NCBI GenBank assembly: GCA_020850375.1
Contig: JADZET010000479.1
Coordinates: forward strand, 1 to 26,854
Length of the DNA stretch: 26,854 bases
DNA from: Phycisphaeraceae bacterium
Lineage (GTDB): Bacteria; Planctomycetota; Phycisphaerae; Phycisphaerales; Phycisphaeraceae
Direction of reading: 5' to 3'
Shown here: positions 15,437-22,495 of the stretch, in pieces
Position numbering within the stretch: position 1 is the stretch's first letter
How the letters are laid out: the number at the start of each line of letters is the position of its first letter
Notes under the pieces: generated by a model
What the model saw: the letters and a program-made list of their open reading frames with translations, nothing else
Database searches by the model: none
What the model was told of the DNA's origin: nothing
Program-made: the position numbers and the translations under genes

Positions 15437-16247
15437 GATCTTGTGCTCCTTCATGGACGGATTCGGGTCCACCAATACTTGCGGGGGAGGTGATGCTTCC
15501 GGGGGCGGGGGCGGCGGTGACGAAGTGGGCGTAAGCGCTATACGCCAGCGGCAACTCGTCCGGCAGATTCAGCCGGTTCTTGGCCACGTGGGCCGGGCGT
15601 TCCGTGGTGTAGATCACGCGCTCCCCGTCGCCCAGGGCGCGGGTCTTCTTGCGGTTGAATCCCTCGTCGGTCTGGCGCGTGTAGACCTTGTAGGTGGCGA
15701 AGAGAACTTCATCGCACCATTCGGTCACCACCGCCGAGGCGAGCTTGTGCAGACGCGGGCTGTAACGGTCGTATGATTCGTTGGCCGGGTCGTCGAACTT
15801 CTCGATCTTGCAGTGGGCCACAAGCACGACGGTCATCCTGCGGTCGCGCCGAAGCGCGTCCAGGCCGGCCAGCACGTCACGCCAGTGGTTGAGCGCGAAC
15901 GTGTAGCCCTTCTGGTAGCCGATGTCCTCGATGCTCTCGACCAACTTGCGCTGACACACCTCGGCCCAGATGAGCCGTTCGAGCCAATCCAGTGTGTCGA
16001 TGACCACCGTGCGGTACGGGTGTTCAGAAGTGTAGAGCTCCGACAACGCCTTGATCACCTCGTCGAAGCTCTGGGCGACGGGGAACTTATCACAGTCGAT
16101 CTGCCCCAGGCCCTCCTCGGTCTGGAGGAACACGGGCCGATCGCTGCCCGCGGCGAAGGTGCTCTTGCCGATACCGGGTGTGCCGTAGAGCATCAGCCGC
16201 CGCGGCGCGGTGAGCTTGCCGCGCTGGATCTGCTGCATGAGCGTCAT
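15429..16247 (-). CDS. AAA_24 / Sak4-like phage ATPase, probable recombination mediator
   Basis: From ATG 16247 (MTLMQQIQRG, AAAGGACG upstream) the product has 272 residues. Walker A is GTPGIGKST (Lys28) after LMLYG; TVVIDTLDWLERL at about residue 80 is Walker B; VVLVAHCKIEKFDDP is a sensor strand. This is the AAA_24 family (RecA-like core) that includes Sak4 single-strand annealing proteins of phages. Together with the adjacent PD-(D/E)XK nuclease and DUF669 protein it forms a recombination set: resection, coating and annealing of DNA ends. The C-terminal segment is Pro/Ser-rich and likely disordered. Confidence 0.88.
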   Translation of the reverse strand: MTLMQQIQRGKLTAPRRLMLYGTPGIGKSTFAAGSDRPVFLQTEEGLGQIDCDKFPVAQSFDEVIKALSELYTSEHPYRTVVIDTLDWLERLIWAEVCQRKLVESIEDIGYQKGYTFALNHWRDVLAGLDALRRDRRMTVVLVAHCKIEKFDDPANESYDRYSPRLHKLASAVVTEWCDEVLFATYKVYTRQTDEGFNRKKTRALGDGERVIYTTERPAHVAKNRLNLPDELPLAYSAYAHFVTAAPAPGSITSPASIGGPESVHEGAQDHG

Positions 16248-16285
16248 GGACGTCCTTTCACGATGAAAAGTTGGAGTGCGGTGGT

Positions 16286-17095
16286 CTAGAGGTAGTCGAT
16301 GGTCCGCAGAGCCTCGTAGCCCGTGGGCCAATGGTCGGCGGCGCGGCAGCGGATGAGCCGCTCGATCGCCTGTTCGTTCTCCTTCTGGGCGGCCGCGAGG
16401 ACATCCGGCGCGATGACGAACACGCCCGTGCGGAACGGCTCGCGCTTCTCCACGGCGATGAGGAACACCGGTGCGATCACGCCAGCCGCCTGGAAGAGCA
16501 GGGCGCGGTAGAAAGCCAACTGATGCAGGTACCCGAATCCGCGCGCCTCACCCTCGAACCAATTGACGTGGTCGCAGGTTTTCAGGTCGACCAGGCCCCG
16601 GTCGGGATTCACCCAGTCGAGCCGCGCTTGCGACGGGATCCCGCAATACTCAGTTCGGACGACTGATTCGGCTGCACCTGAGGCCAGCAGCTCCTTGGCC
16701 AAGGCATGGGAGCGGACCGATTCGCTGAGCTTCTGAATCAGCGCGACGTCGTCGTGGGTGAGCACGGGCTTGCCCTGTGCGGCAGCCCATTCCTCAAACG
16801 TCTTGGTGTAACGTCCGAACGGCTCGCCGGTCCTGGAATTGACCGGCCCGCCGACAGCGTACTCTTCCTGGAATCGTTCTTGTCCCTCCAAAATCAACAC
16901 ATGCGCCGCGCGGCCGACGAGGTACGCCGGTCGGTCCTCATCGGTGACCAGCCCGAGCTTTTTCTTGTGATAGAGATACGGATCACGCCGAAACTCAGCC
17001 AACTCGTGGCTGGTCAGCCGTGACTTGGCCTGCTCGCGGTAGGCCGCGTCCGGCTCACAAATCAGGAACGACAGGTCGGTCAGGACACGCGTCAT
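16286..17095 (-). CDS. PD-(D/E)XK exonuclease, RecE/DUF3799-like
   Basis: From ATG 17095 (MTRVLTDLSF, GGAAG upstream) the product has 269 residues; an upstream ATG at 17173 would add 26 residues of unlikely sequence. YLVGRAAHVLILEG is the N-terminal helix typical of this group. Asp160 in ARLDWV, Asp170 and Lys172 in VDLKTC form the D-x9-D-x-K catalytic motif, and HQLAFYRALLF is the Gln-containing motif that follows. This architecture is that of RecE C-terminal / phage exonuclease proteins which resect double-stranded ends. The next gene downstream (38 bases) is the Sak4-like ATPase, so end resection and annealing are probably coupled. Confidence 0.87.
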   Translation of the reverse strand: MTRVLTDLSFLICEPDAAYREQAKSRLTSHELAEFRRDPYLYHKKKLGLVTDEDRPAYLVGRAAHVLILEGQERFQEEYAVGGPVNSRTGEPFGRYTKTFEEWAAAQGKPVLTHDDVALIQKLSESVRSHALAKELLASGAAESVVRTEYCGIPSQARLDWVNPDRGLVDLKTCDHVNWFEGEARGFGYLHQLAFYRALLFQAAGVIAPVFLIAVEKREPFRTGVFVIAPDVLAAAQKENEQAIERLIRCRAADHWPTGYEALRTIDYL

Positions 17096-17169
17096 GCTGT
17101 GCACTCTTCCTTGGTTCCGGGGATTGCTGGGTCGAAGGTGATCACGAATTGAGGCGATCAGGCCGGGGA

Positions 17170-17469
17170 TCATGTGCTGGCCTCCTTTCCTCGGAGCTCG
17201 GGGTCCAGCACTTCGATCACAAAGACATCGCGGCCGATCCGGTGAATCAGGATGCTGGTGAAGATGCGGGCGATGTCCTGGCCGACCGGCATGCTGGCGT
17301 CGATCACGCAGCGATTGAGATCCTTGTCCACACGACTGGAGGCCTCCAGAGCGACACGGGCTGCGCCATGCAGACCCTCCGCCGCCAGGACGGCGAGGAG
17401 TAGGCAGTCCTCGACGACCTGGGGCGGAACCCTGCGGCCAAAGCGGAAGCGGTAGATCATCGGTGCCAT
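17170..17469 (-). CDS. Conserved small hypothetical protein
   Basis: A 99-residue protein from ATG 17469 with AAGGAG 6 bases upstream. It begins MAPMIYRFRFGRRVPPQVVE and continues with AVLAAEGLHGAARVALEASS, a Val/Asp strand and DIARIFTSILIHRIGRDVFV. The look is of a compact alpha/beta protein, familiar to me from planctomycete genomes without a known function. It sits 82 bases after the sigma factor gene and before the exonuclease, in the early operon. A 20-base sequence shared with another site in the window lies 31 to 50 bases before its start. Confidence 0.65.
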   Translation of the reverse strand: MAPMIYRFRFGRRVPPQVVEDCLLLAVLAAEGLHGAARVALEASSRVDKDLNRCVIDASMPVGQDIARIFTSILIHRIGRDVFVIEVLDPELRGKEAST

Positions 17470-17499
17470 GGCACTCCTTCCAAGCAGATGAAGGCCGGG

Positions 17500-17519
17500 T
17501 CCTTCACTACCTACCGCCG
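17500..17519 (-). repeat. 20-base dispersed repeat, copy 1, possible regulatory site
   Basis: TCCTTCACTACCTACCGCCG on the plus strand (CGGCGGTAGGTAGTGAAGGA on the coding strand) differs at one position from 24953 to 24972. It lies between the sigma factor gene and the 99-aa gene. A short GTG frame beginning VKDPAFICLEG starts inside it and overlaps the 99-aa gene start. Confidence 0.55.
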
Positions 17520-17551
17520 CGGGGCTGGGTCTCTCTCAGCGGGCTGACCGA

Positions 17552-18130
17552 TCAGAGGTAACCGTCCAGACCGGCCTCGCGGAACCGAACTCGAATCTGC
17601 TCCAGCCGGCGGTAAAGCGTGCTCGACGAGAGGCCCGTGACCCTGGCGATACCGACGACCGTTTCCGAGCGAAGCAGGTGCTCCACTAGATCACGCAGGT
17701 CCGGCGGCAAGGAATCGACAACCTCGTGGACGTCCAGGATCAATTCAGCCCGCTCCTGGCGCGATCGCGGGCTGATTCCGCGATGGGCCTTGCCGCGGTC
17801 CTCGTCGGTTAGGGCGCCTTGCGTCTGCCACTTGCCCAGCTCGTCGCGCACCCAGTCGTCCAACGACGACTCCTCTCGCTGATGGTCGCGGCACCCCGCG
17901 CAACGGTGCTCGATGATGTCGGCGATGCGGTGGTCGATGAGCCGCGAGATGAACGTCTTGGCGCCGGCACGGCTGCCGTTGAACTTCGGCATCCGCGCAA
18001 GGATGTCCTGCAGCAACTCCTGGCGCAGGTCCGGGAAGTCCGCCTGGGTGAATCCATGATGCCCGATGACCTGTCGAGCTTTGAAGTGAGTTCGTTTCAT
18101 GGCGTATACGAGAATTCCGTCGAGAGGCAT
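17552..18130 (-). CDS. Sigma-70 family RNA polymerase sigma factor (phage-encoded)
   Basis: A 192-residue protein from ATG 18130 with AAGGAGC upstream. Residues 30 to 75 resemble region 2 (DLRQELLQDILARMPKFNGS, TFISRLIDHRIADIIEHRCA), with the helix that melts and contacts the -10 element. Residues 135 to 190 resemble region 4: LPPDLRDLVEHLLRSETVVG followed by ARVTGLSSSTLYRRLEQIRV, the helix-turn-helix for the -35 element. Regions 1 and 3 are missing, as in ECF sigma factors. No anti-sigma gene is adjacent. Inside an early operon it probably redirects host RNA polymerase to phage promoters. It could alternatively be a non-sigma HTH regulator, but the two-domain layout favours sigma. Confidence 0.82.
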   Translation of the reverse strand: MPLDGILVYAMKRTHFKARQVIGHHGFTQADFPDLRQELLQDILARMPKFNGSRAGAKTFISRLIDHRIADIIEHRCAGCRDHQREESSLDDWVRDELGKWQTQGALTDEDRGKAHRGISPRSRQERAELILDVHEVVDSLPPDLRDLVEHLLRSETVVGIARVTGLSSSTLYRRLEQIRVRFREAGLDGYL

Positions 18131-18202
18131 TGCGTGCTCCTTGTGGCCAAGGAGGTCGCGCGGGTGTCGACGGATTCCGCCGTAGGGCCGGGCAACAGAA
18201 GA

Positions 18203-18243
18203 GGCGTTGCGAGTTCGCGGATTTCCGCGACACCCGCAACGCC
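18203..18243. promoter_or_regulatory. Long two-part hairpin in the leader of the sigma factor gene
   Basis: GGCGTTGCG (18203 to 18211) pairs perfectly with CGCAACGCC (18235 to 18243); inside, TCGCGGA (18215 to 18221) pairs with TCCGCGA (18224 to 18230). The structure lies 73 to 113 bases upstream of the sigma ATG, between it and the 107-aa gene. No T tract follows. It may be an attenuator, RNA-stability element or binding site. Confidence 0.6.
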
Positions 18244-18298
18244 TCCACTTGGTGGCCGGTTAGTTGCGCTGTGTGCTGGTGGGTTGTGCCCGGTGGCC

Positions 18299-18622
18299 CT
18301 ACGCCGCCCGGTGGTCCTGTTCGATCTCGACAGCGAACGGCAGGCCGTGCTTGACCTCAACGGTCACGCGCGTGCCGTCCGGCAACTGGGAAAGGTGGTG
18401 GATCAGCGCCGCCTGCTCCTTGCGGAGCGTGAAGTCGGTGCTGGCCACCTCAGGCCGGGGACCGTTCTCGCCGCCGGCCAGCTTGACCGTCTGCCGAGTC
18501 GCCCATGGCTTGTCGGGGTTGGGCTGCCCGCCTCGAACTTGGAAAGTGATCTGCCCGAAGTTGATAGCCTGGCACTGCTCGATGATCCGTCGCTGTGGTC
18601 CTGACAACTGCTTCTTATCCAT
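18299..18622 (-). CDS. Small hypothetical protein of the early operon
   Basis: A 107-residue protein from ATG 18622 with TAGGAG 9 bases upstream. Sequence: a helical start (MDKKQLSGPQRRIIEQCQAI), a strand pair (FGQITFQVRGGQPNP), then TLRKEQAALIHHLSQLPDGT and VTVEVKHGLPFAVEIEQ. The shape is that of a small alpha/beta protein; no family recognised. It is the first gene of the early operon on the minus strand, directly after the cargo genes. A 48-base hairpin overlaps part of its ribosome binding site, so expression may be controlled at translation. Confidence 0.6.
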   Translation of the reverse strand: MDKKQLSGPQRRIIEQCQAINFGQITFQVRGGQPNPDKPWATRQTVKLAGGENGPRPEVASTDFTLRKEQAALIHHLSQLPDGTRVTVEVKHGLPFAVEIEQDHRAA

Positions 18623-18632
18623 AACAAAAGCT

Positions 18633-18680
18633 CCTATGAAAGAGGCACTTGCGGCCGTTTCGACGGCCGCGTTTCATAGG
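18633..18680 (-). promoter_or_regulatory. Large hairpin that covers part of the ribosome site of the 107-aa gene
   Basis: Outer stem CCTATGAAA (18633 to 18641) with TTTCATAGG (18672 to 18680), 9 bp; inner stem GCGGCCGT (18651 to 18658) with ACGGCCGC (18663 to 18670), 8 bp, closing a four-base loop. On the minus-strand RNA the ATAGG half of the outer stem is the 5' part of the TAGGAG ribosome site of the gene starting at 18622. The inner stem alone would also be a good transcription pause or termination structure. Confidence 0.65.
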
Positions 18681-18810
18681 TGCAATTGGACTGGATTCAG
18701 CGCGCAGCTTGTAGAACAGGTCGTGGCGGCGACCGGTCAGTTCCTGTGAAAGAGGGGGCGTTTCTGGCGGGGGCACCAAGCCAGACAAGACAGCTCAGAA
18801 AAACTGCCGG

Positions 18811-19998
18811 TCACTTCTCGTCCCGCCCAGCATTGAGGGGTCGAATGGCCACCTTCAAGGGGTTCAGGCGGTAGCCTTCCTTGGTCGTGTTTGGCGACAC
18901 CTGGATGACGCTGTCGCGCTCCGTGGCAATGCCAGCCTGTCGAAGCCGCTGTTCGATGCTTTCCTGAAGGCGATTGATCGTGCGCCGCACTTGCTCCTGG
19001 TTAACAGAGTCCTTCTTTAGGCCCTTTTTTTGGAGGTTGGCGGTGATCTCGTCCGGTGTCTGGCAGCAGAAGTCGTCCAACGCGGCTCCGGCGAGCACGT
19101 CTTCCAAGTAGGCCTTGGCCAGCTGTCGCAGTATGGCGTGCGCTGCATGGGCTTGAGCGGCGAGAACTTCGACGCCGTTGATGCTCGCCGTCTTGCCGCC
19201 GAGCTCCAGGATGAAGAGGTGTGTCGAGGTCTCGTATGGCTCGACCACGGCCTCCGGCCGGTGTGCGGTCTTTGAGTAGACCGGTGTCGCCAGCGCGGGT
19301 ATGTGCTTGGGCTCGGTGGCTGAGGCAAGCGCCTCGACGGTCGCCCTCAGATCAACTTTTCCACGGATGATGTCGGCTAACGGCACCGTGCAGAGCCAGT
19401 CCACCGGGCCGAACCTCTCGAGGGCGCGTGGATTCACTGCGACATAGCACGTCGGATTCTGTTGCGCCCATTGGATCGACATGATCTGCTGGTGATCACA
19501 GAAATCGGCAATGCAGACATGAACTCCGGCAAGGCCGCGCTTCACGCGCCATGCGAAGGGCACGTCGTCGACTTGTTCGATACTGGCATCGCCGCCCAGC
19601 TTCGACTGCACATACTCGGCAACGCCGTCATCCAGAATCTTGACTCGGAGTTCCTCAAACCGACGCTTCTTGTACCGATCCGGAAACACCTCGCGACCGC
19701 ACTCGGGGCAGCGGTAGTCGTGATTGTTCTCATCGAGGTTCGGCGAGAGGAAGATGCGCTCGGTGCAGGTGCGGCTGGTGTGGGGGAAGTCGCGGTCCTC
19801 GGTGAAGGCACAGCGCACGAACGTCCGCCGGTCAACCCGGATCAGACCGAGCTCCCGCAGCTGTTCCGCAGCCGCGAGCACTTCGGGCGACACCGGTTCG
19901 ATGCTGGCCTTAGTTTGAAGCAACAGAGGCAGCGGATCGGCCACGCTCCTGTTTGTGTCGCTTCTCCGTCGAGAGGATGCGGATGCCATAGGGCTCAT
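18811..19998 (-). CDS. Unrecognised zinc-binding protein, second gene of the cargo pair (protein B)
   Basis: From ATG 19998 (MSPMASASS) the product has 395 residues; the second ATG (19989) and GTG 19944 are alternatives, and the ribosome site is weak, which fits coupling to the upstream gene it overlaps by 89 bases. Seen in it: a helical N-terminus (VLAAAEQLRELGLIRVDRRT), a Cys4 arrangement C63, C78, C97-x2-C100, then an alpha/beta middle part (FEELRVKILDDGVAEYVQSK, FAWRVKRGLAGVHVCIADFC, CYVAVNPRALERFG) that could be a nuclease-like fold though I cannot place a full PD-(D/E)XK motif, then an insert and a helical C-terminus (QEQVRRTINRLQESIEQRLR). No family recognised. GC content looks lower than in the packaging genes. 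A role in defence or anti-defence is inferred from position only. Confidence 0.75.
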   Translation of the reverse strand: MSPMASASSRRRSDTNRSVADPLPLLLQTKASIEPVSPEVLAAAEQLRELGLIRVDRRTFVRCAFTEDRDFPHTSRTCTERIFLSPNLDENNHDYRCPECGREVFPDRYKKRRFEELRVKILDDGVAEYVQSKLGGDASIEQVDDVPFAWRVKRGLAGVHVCIADFCDHQQIMSIQWAQQNPTCYVAVNPRALERFGPVDWLCTVPLADIIRGKVDLRATVEALASATEPKHIPALATPVYSKTAHRPEAVVEPYETSTHLFILELGGKTASINGVEVLAAQAHAAHAILRQLAKAYLEDVLAGAALDDFCCQTPDEITANLQKKGLKKDSVNQEQVRRTINRLQESIEQRLRQAGIATERDSVIQVSPNTTKEGYRLNPLKVAIRPLNAGRDEK

Positions 19999-21226
19999 CT
20001 CGTACTTTCTTCTCAAAGGCAGTCCGCTCTCGCGCATTGAGCGGCTTATCCGTATACCGCACACAGTATCCTTCGGGAACGTCGGTGACCGGCTCAAAGA
20101 CGATCTTCACCCGCTTGCCACCATACAGCACTTTGATGGCCTTGATGCAGTCCAGATCGCCGAGCAAGCCACCAACCGCCTTCTCGAAGTGGCGTACCCC
20201 ATCGGAGACGGACTCATCACCTTCGCTGCTGAGCTTGATGACGGGCGCGCCGTCCAACGGCGAGTTCTTGACATGGACTTCAGCCAGTTTGAGCAAGTCG
20301 ATGGCTTCGCGCTTCAGCAAGTCCAAAAACTTGTCGATTAAGGCCTTCGGCGTCACCTCCAATTCGTTCTCGTATTCGAGATTGGTCTCGTAATAAGCCG
20401 AGATGATGCGGTTGGCGATCTCCAGAGGAATCGACATGGAGTGCGAGGAAATGTCCACGCGCCGCCCGTTGTCCCTGAAGTCCAGAATGATCCACTCCGG
20501 ACGAAAGCCGTGAATCGCCTGGCGGGACCGTAACAACATGGATCGCTGCTCACCGCGCCGGATGAACACGAGGGGATGATCATCGTCCGGCACGATCTCC
20601 ATCAATTCACTGGCGCGGCCGTCGTCCTTCTTCTCGTCGAATGCTGTGAGAAGCGATGAGACCGCCTTGTGGGTCAGGAACTCCGTGAACGTCTTGCCGT
20701 CCGGCTTGCGAGCCTTGCCCTTCAGCTTCATCCTGGCGAAACCGGTCGTGTGGACCTTCTCCAGGTGGTAGACCGTCCGCAGGTGTTTCGGATCACGATG
20801 GAATAGCGCGAACAGCAATGCAAGGGTGTCGAAGTTCTCTTCACCACTTCGACAGTCCTCGATCACGTTCGCGGGCAAGACTCTCGAAGCATAGTCCGCG
20901 ATGGCAAACTTCGACCGCCGGTAGGCGAAACGCTCGACAAGGTAGAACGGGGTCAGCTGACCGTTGCAGGAAAGGAGGGACTCGCGCTGCCCATCGAGCT
21001 TGGCTTCGCCGTCCAGGCCAAGTTGATCACAGAGGGTCCGGAGTTGGCGTTTCGTCAAATTGCCGACCCAATTGGCCATGTACCGCATGTCGGCGGCATT
21101 CTCCAGCCAAGGGTCCAGGCACATTTGAAGATCGTTTTCCCAGAAATCGTTGTTGAGAATCGCTGGACCCCGAGGAGCGGACAGGTTTGCCAGAACGGCT
21201 TTGTCTTCGCTTTGCACCTTGGCCAC
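19910..21226 (-). CDS. Unrecognised protein, first gene of the cargo pair (protein A)
   Basis: GTG 21226 with GGGAGG 5 bases upstream is the chosen start, giving 438 residues (VAKVQSEDKAVLANLSAPRG). Seen: an aromatic N-terminal helical part (FWENDLQMCLDPWLENAADM), a SAP-like short helix pair (LTKRQLRTLCDQLGLDG), a central alpha/beta part (HPLVFIRRGEQRSMLLRSRQ, EWIILDFRDNGRRVDISSHS, LEIANRIISAYYE), a helical KFLDLLKREAIDLLKLAEVH and a C-terminal strand-rich end (KVLYGGKRVKIVFEPVTDVP). No catalytic motif or family is recognised. The 3' end overlaps gene B by 89 bases in another frame, so the two are co-translated and probably form one complex. It is preceded by three tandem hairpins. Confidence 0.75.
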   Translation of the reverse strand: MAKVQSEDKAVLANLSAPRGPAILNNDFWENDLQMCLDPWLENAADMRYMANWVGNLTKRQLRTLCDQLGLDGEAKLDGQRESLLSCNGQLTPFYLVERFAYRRSKFAIADYASRVLPANVIEDCRSGEENFDTLALLFALFHRDPKHLRTVYHLEKVHTTGFARMKLKGKARKPDGKTFTEFLTHKAVSSLLTAFDEKKDDGRASELMEIVPDDDHPLVFIRRGEQRSMLLRSRQAIHGFRPEWIILDFRDNGRRVDISSHSMSIPLEIANRIISAYYETNLEYENELEVTPKALIDKFLDLLKREAIDLLKLAEVHVKNSPLDGAPVIKLSSEGDESVSDGVRHFEKAVGGLLGDLDCIKAIKVLYGGKRVKIVFEPVTDVPEGYCVRYTDKPLNARERTAFEKKVRDEPYGIRILSTEKRHKQERGRSAASVASN

Positions 21227-21531
21227 ATGGGCCTCCCTTCCCCGGCCAAGAAGTGGCCAGATCACGGAAGTGATGAGAGTCTCGCCCACAGTCCTTCGTG
21301 GGCACTCTCCTCGATCGCAAGCGGCGCGCCAGCATGGTGTTATCCCGCAACTACAGACCACAAAGCGATTTGTGAAAATCAAGCATCATGCTCCCCCTGC
21401 CAGTCATGTTGTGAACATCAGATTGGTATGTCGTTTTGGCAGCCGCTGCCACACATCCCGCTGAGCGGAGCACGAGGGCAAGCCCCGGTGGGGCGTCCAT
21501 GTACTCGCGAATGACGGCACGATCGCCGCAG
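21227..21531. other. Intergenic leader of the cargo pair
   Basis: This 305-base gap holds no convincing gene. Its left part carries the hairpins listed separately; the right part (21330 to 21440) is the most AT-rich piece of the neighbourhood and is where a minus-strand promoter would be expected, for example TTGTGG then TAACAC 15 bases on, which is only a weak match. The far right merges into the remnant of the HTH gene. Confidence 0.4.
21244..21309 (-). promoter_or_regulatory. Three tandem hairpins just before the ribosome site of protein A
   Basis: Plus-strand coordinates: GGCCA/TGGCC (21244 to 21248, 21254 to 21258); ATCAC/GTGAT (21261 to 21265, 21270 to 21274); and GAGAGT-ctc-GCCCAC with GTGGGC-ACTCTC (21275 to 21289, 21298 to 21309). 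They follow each other with almost no spacer and end 8 bases before the GGGAGG ribosome site. All stems are perfect apart from the 3-base bulge. Confidence 0.65.
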
Positions 21532-21670
21532 TACGTGGCAGGCTCAAGATCTCTTCCTGGATGTCCGGCGCCAGGAGCGATAGGTTCATGATCTGCGTCA
21601 GTCGGGCGCGGGTGATACCACCGAGGCGGGCCAGATCGGCACAGTCACGCGCAAGCGCGAACGAGCTCAT
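21532..21670 (-). pseudogene. Decayed partial copy of the HTH gene of the recombinase operon
   Basis: The frame reads ARDCADLARLGGITRARLTQ then IMNLSLLAPDIQEEILSLPR, nearly the same as residues 55 to 100 of the intact protein at 22043 to 22495, and the DNA matches over about 120 bases. Both ends are lost: the N-terminal part is out of frame (ERAQEWLNELVRACA is in another frame) and after LPRT the sequence is unrelated. The copy is diverged, so it is not a recent duplication. It marks an older integration-module edge on the far side of the cargo genes. Confidence 0.7.
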
Positions 21671-21750
21671 TGAGCCATTCCTGAGCCCTTTCCGCTCTAC
21701 CGCCGTAACATGGGATCACGGTGACGAGCGATGAACAATGAGGTGACACG

Positions 21751-22071
21751 ATGAGTGACGGCCAGGAGGCGTTCCGCAAGGCGGTAGAGCAGTATTTTCC
21801 CGGCGGGTTCACGCTGCGCGACGAGGCCAACGCGATTGTCGCCTACGCCTTCCGCAACGGTCCCATCGAGGACCTGCACGCAGGCAATCCATCGGAACTG
21901 CTGGAGAATCCCGAACTGAGCCGTATCACCGACGATGAGATGAAGAGGATCATGATCAACGCGTGCCAGTGCGTGGAGAAGCTGCTGCGGGAGAAGCAGG
22001 ACGACCCAGGCGCGTACTACCAGAAGATCATGGAGTACAACCTCAAGTACTGCCGGAAGTGGGAACGGTGA
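21751..22071 (+). CDS. Small hypothetical protein on the opposite strand
   Basis: A 106-residue protein from ATG 21751 with GAGGTGA upstream. It is acidic and helical: MSDGQEAFRKAVEQYFPGGF, VAYAFRNGPIEDLHAG, DDEMKRIMINACQCVEKLLR, and the end YYQKIMEYNLKYCRKWER. The even amino-acid composition and ribosome site support a real gene. Its 3' end overlaps the HTH gene end on the other strand by 29 bases. No function recognised; I believe similar small proteins occur singly in many bacterial genomes. Confidence 0.7.
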   Translation: MSDGQEAFRKAVEQYFPGGFTLRDEANAIVAYAFRNGPIEDLHAGNPSELLENPELSRITDDEMKRIMINACQCVEKLLREKQDDPGAYYQKIMEYNLKYCRKWER

Positions 22072-22495
22072 CCGACGTGGCCTTCTGGTCGAGCGCCAGG
22101 CACTTCCACGTCCGCCGCTGCTTCCGCCAGTCCGGAATGGCAGCGATCGCGCGGAGCTGGAGTTCGGTGATCGGGTCGCAGCCAGATAGGGTGCGGGGCA
22201 GGGAAAGCAGCTCTTCCTGGATGTCCGGTGCCAGAAGTGTCAGATTCATGATCTGCGTCAGTCGTGCGCGGGTGACTCCGCCGAGGCGGGCGAGGGCGGC
22301 ATAGTCCCGGGCCACGCCCTCGCGCAGTAGCCGTTCAAACCGGATCGCCAGGGCCATCATGCGCGTGACACGAGGCACCCGCCCGGGCTCCACGGGCGGT
22401 GATGGGAACAGGTCCGCTGGCGAGGAGCCGACCTTAAGCTGCTTTCGCCTCTTACGGCCCACCTGAAAGTGCACCTTGCACTCGACGGTCAGCAT
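22043..22495 (-). CDS. HTH protein of the serine recombinase operon
   Basis: A 150-residue protein whose ATG overlaps the recombinase stop by 7 bases (ATGCTGA). After a basic N-terminus (CKVHFQVGRKRRKQL) and a Pro-rich stretch comes a long helix (MMALAIRFERLLREGVARDY) and the helix-turn-helix AALARLGGVTRARLTQIMNL, then LAPDIQEELLSLP and a conserved-looking Trp/Arg end (IPDWRKQRRTWKCL). Proteins like this accompany DUF2924 and large serine recombinases; a recombination directionality factor or operon regulator is a fair guess, not shown. A decayed second copy is at 21532 to 21670. Confidence 0.8.
   Translation of the reverse strand: MLTVECKVHFQVGRKRRKQLKVGSSPADLFPSPPVEPGRVPRVTRMMALAIRFERLLREGVARDYAALARLGGVTRARLTQIMNLTLLAPDIQEELLSLPRTLSGCDPITELQLRAIAAIPDWRKQRRTWKCLALDQKATSVTVPTSGST

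Noticed and set aside
17478..17517. Remnant of a DUF1376-type replication protein from the VKDPAF start
   Set aside because: Only five or six residues match; the frame then stops, so chance is the simpler reading.
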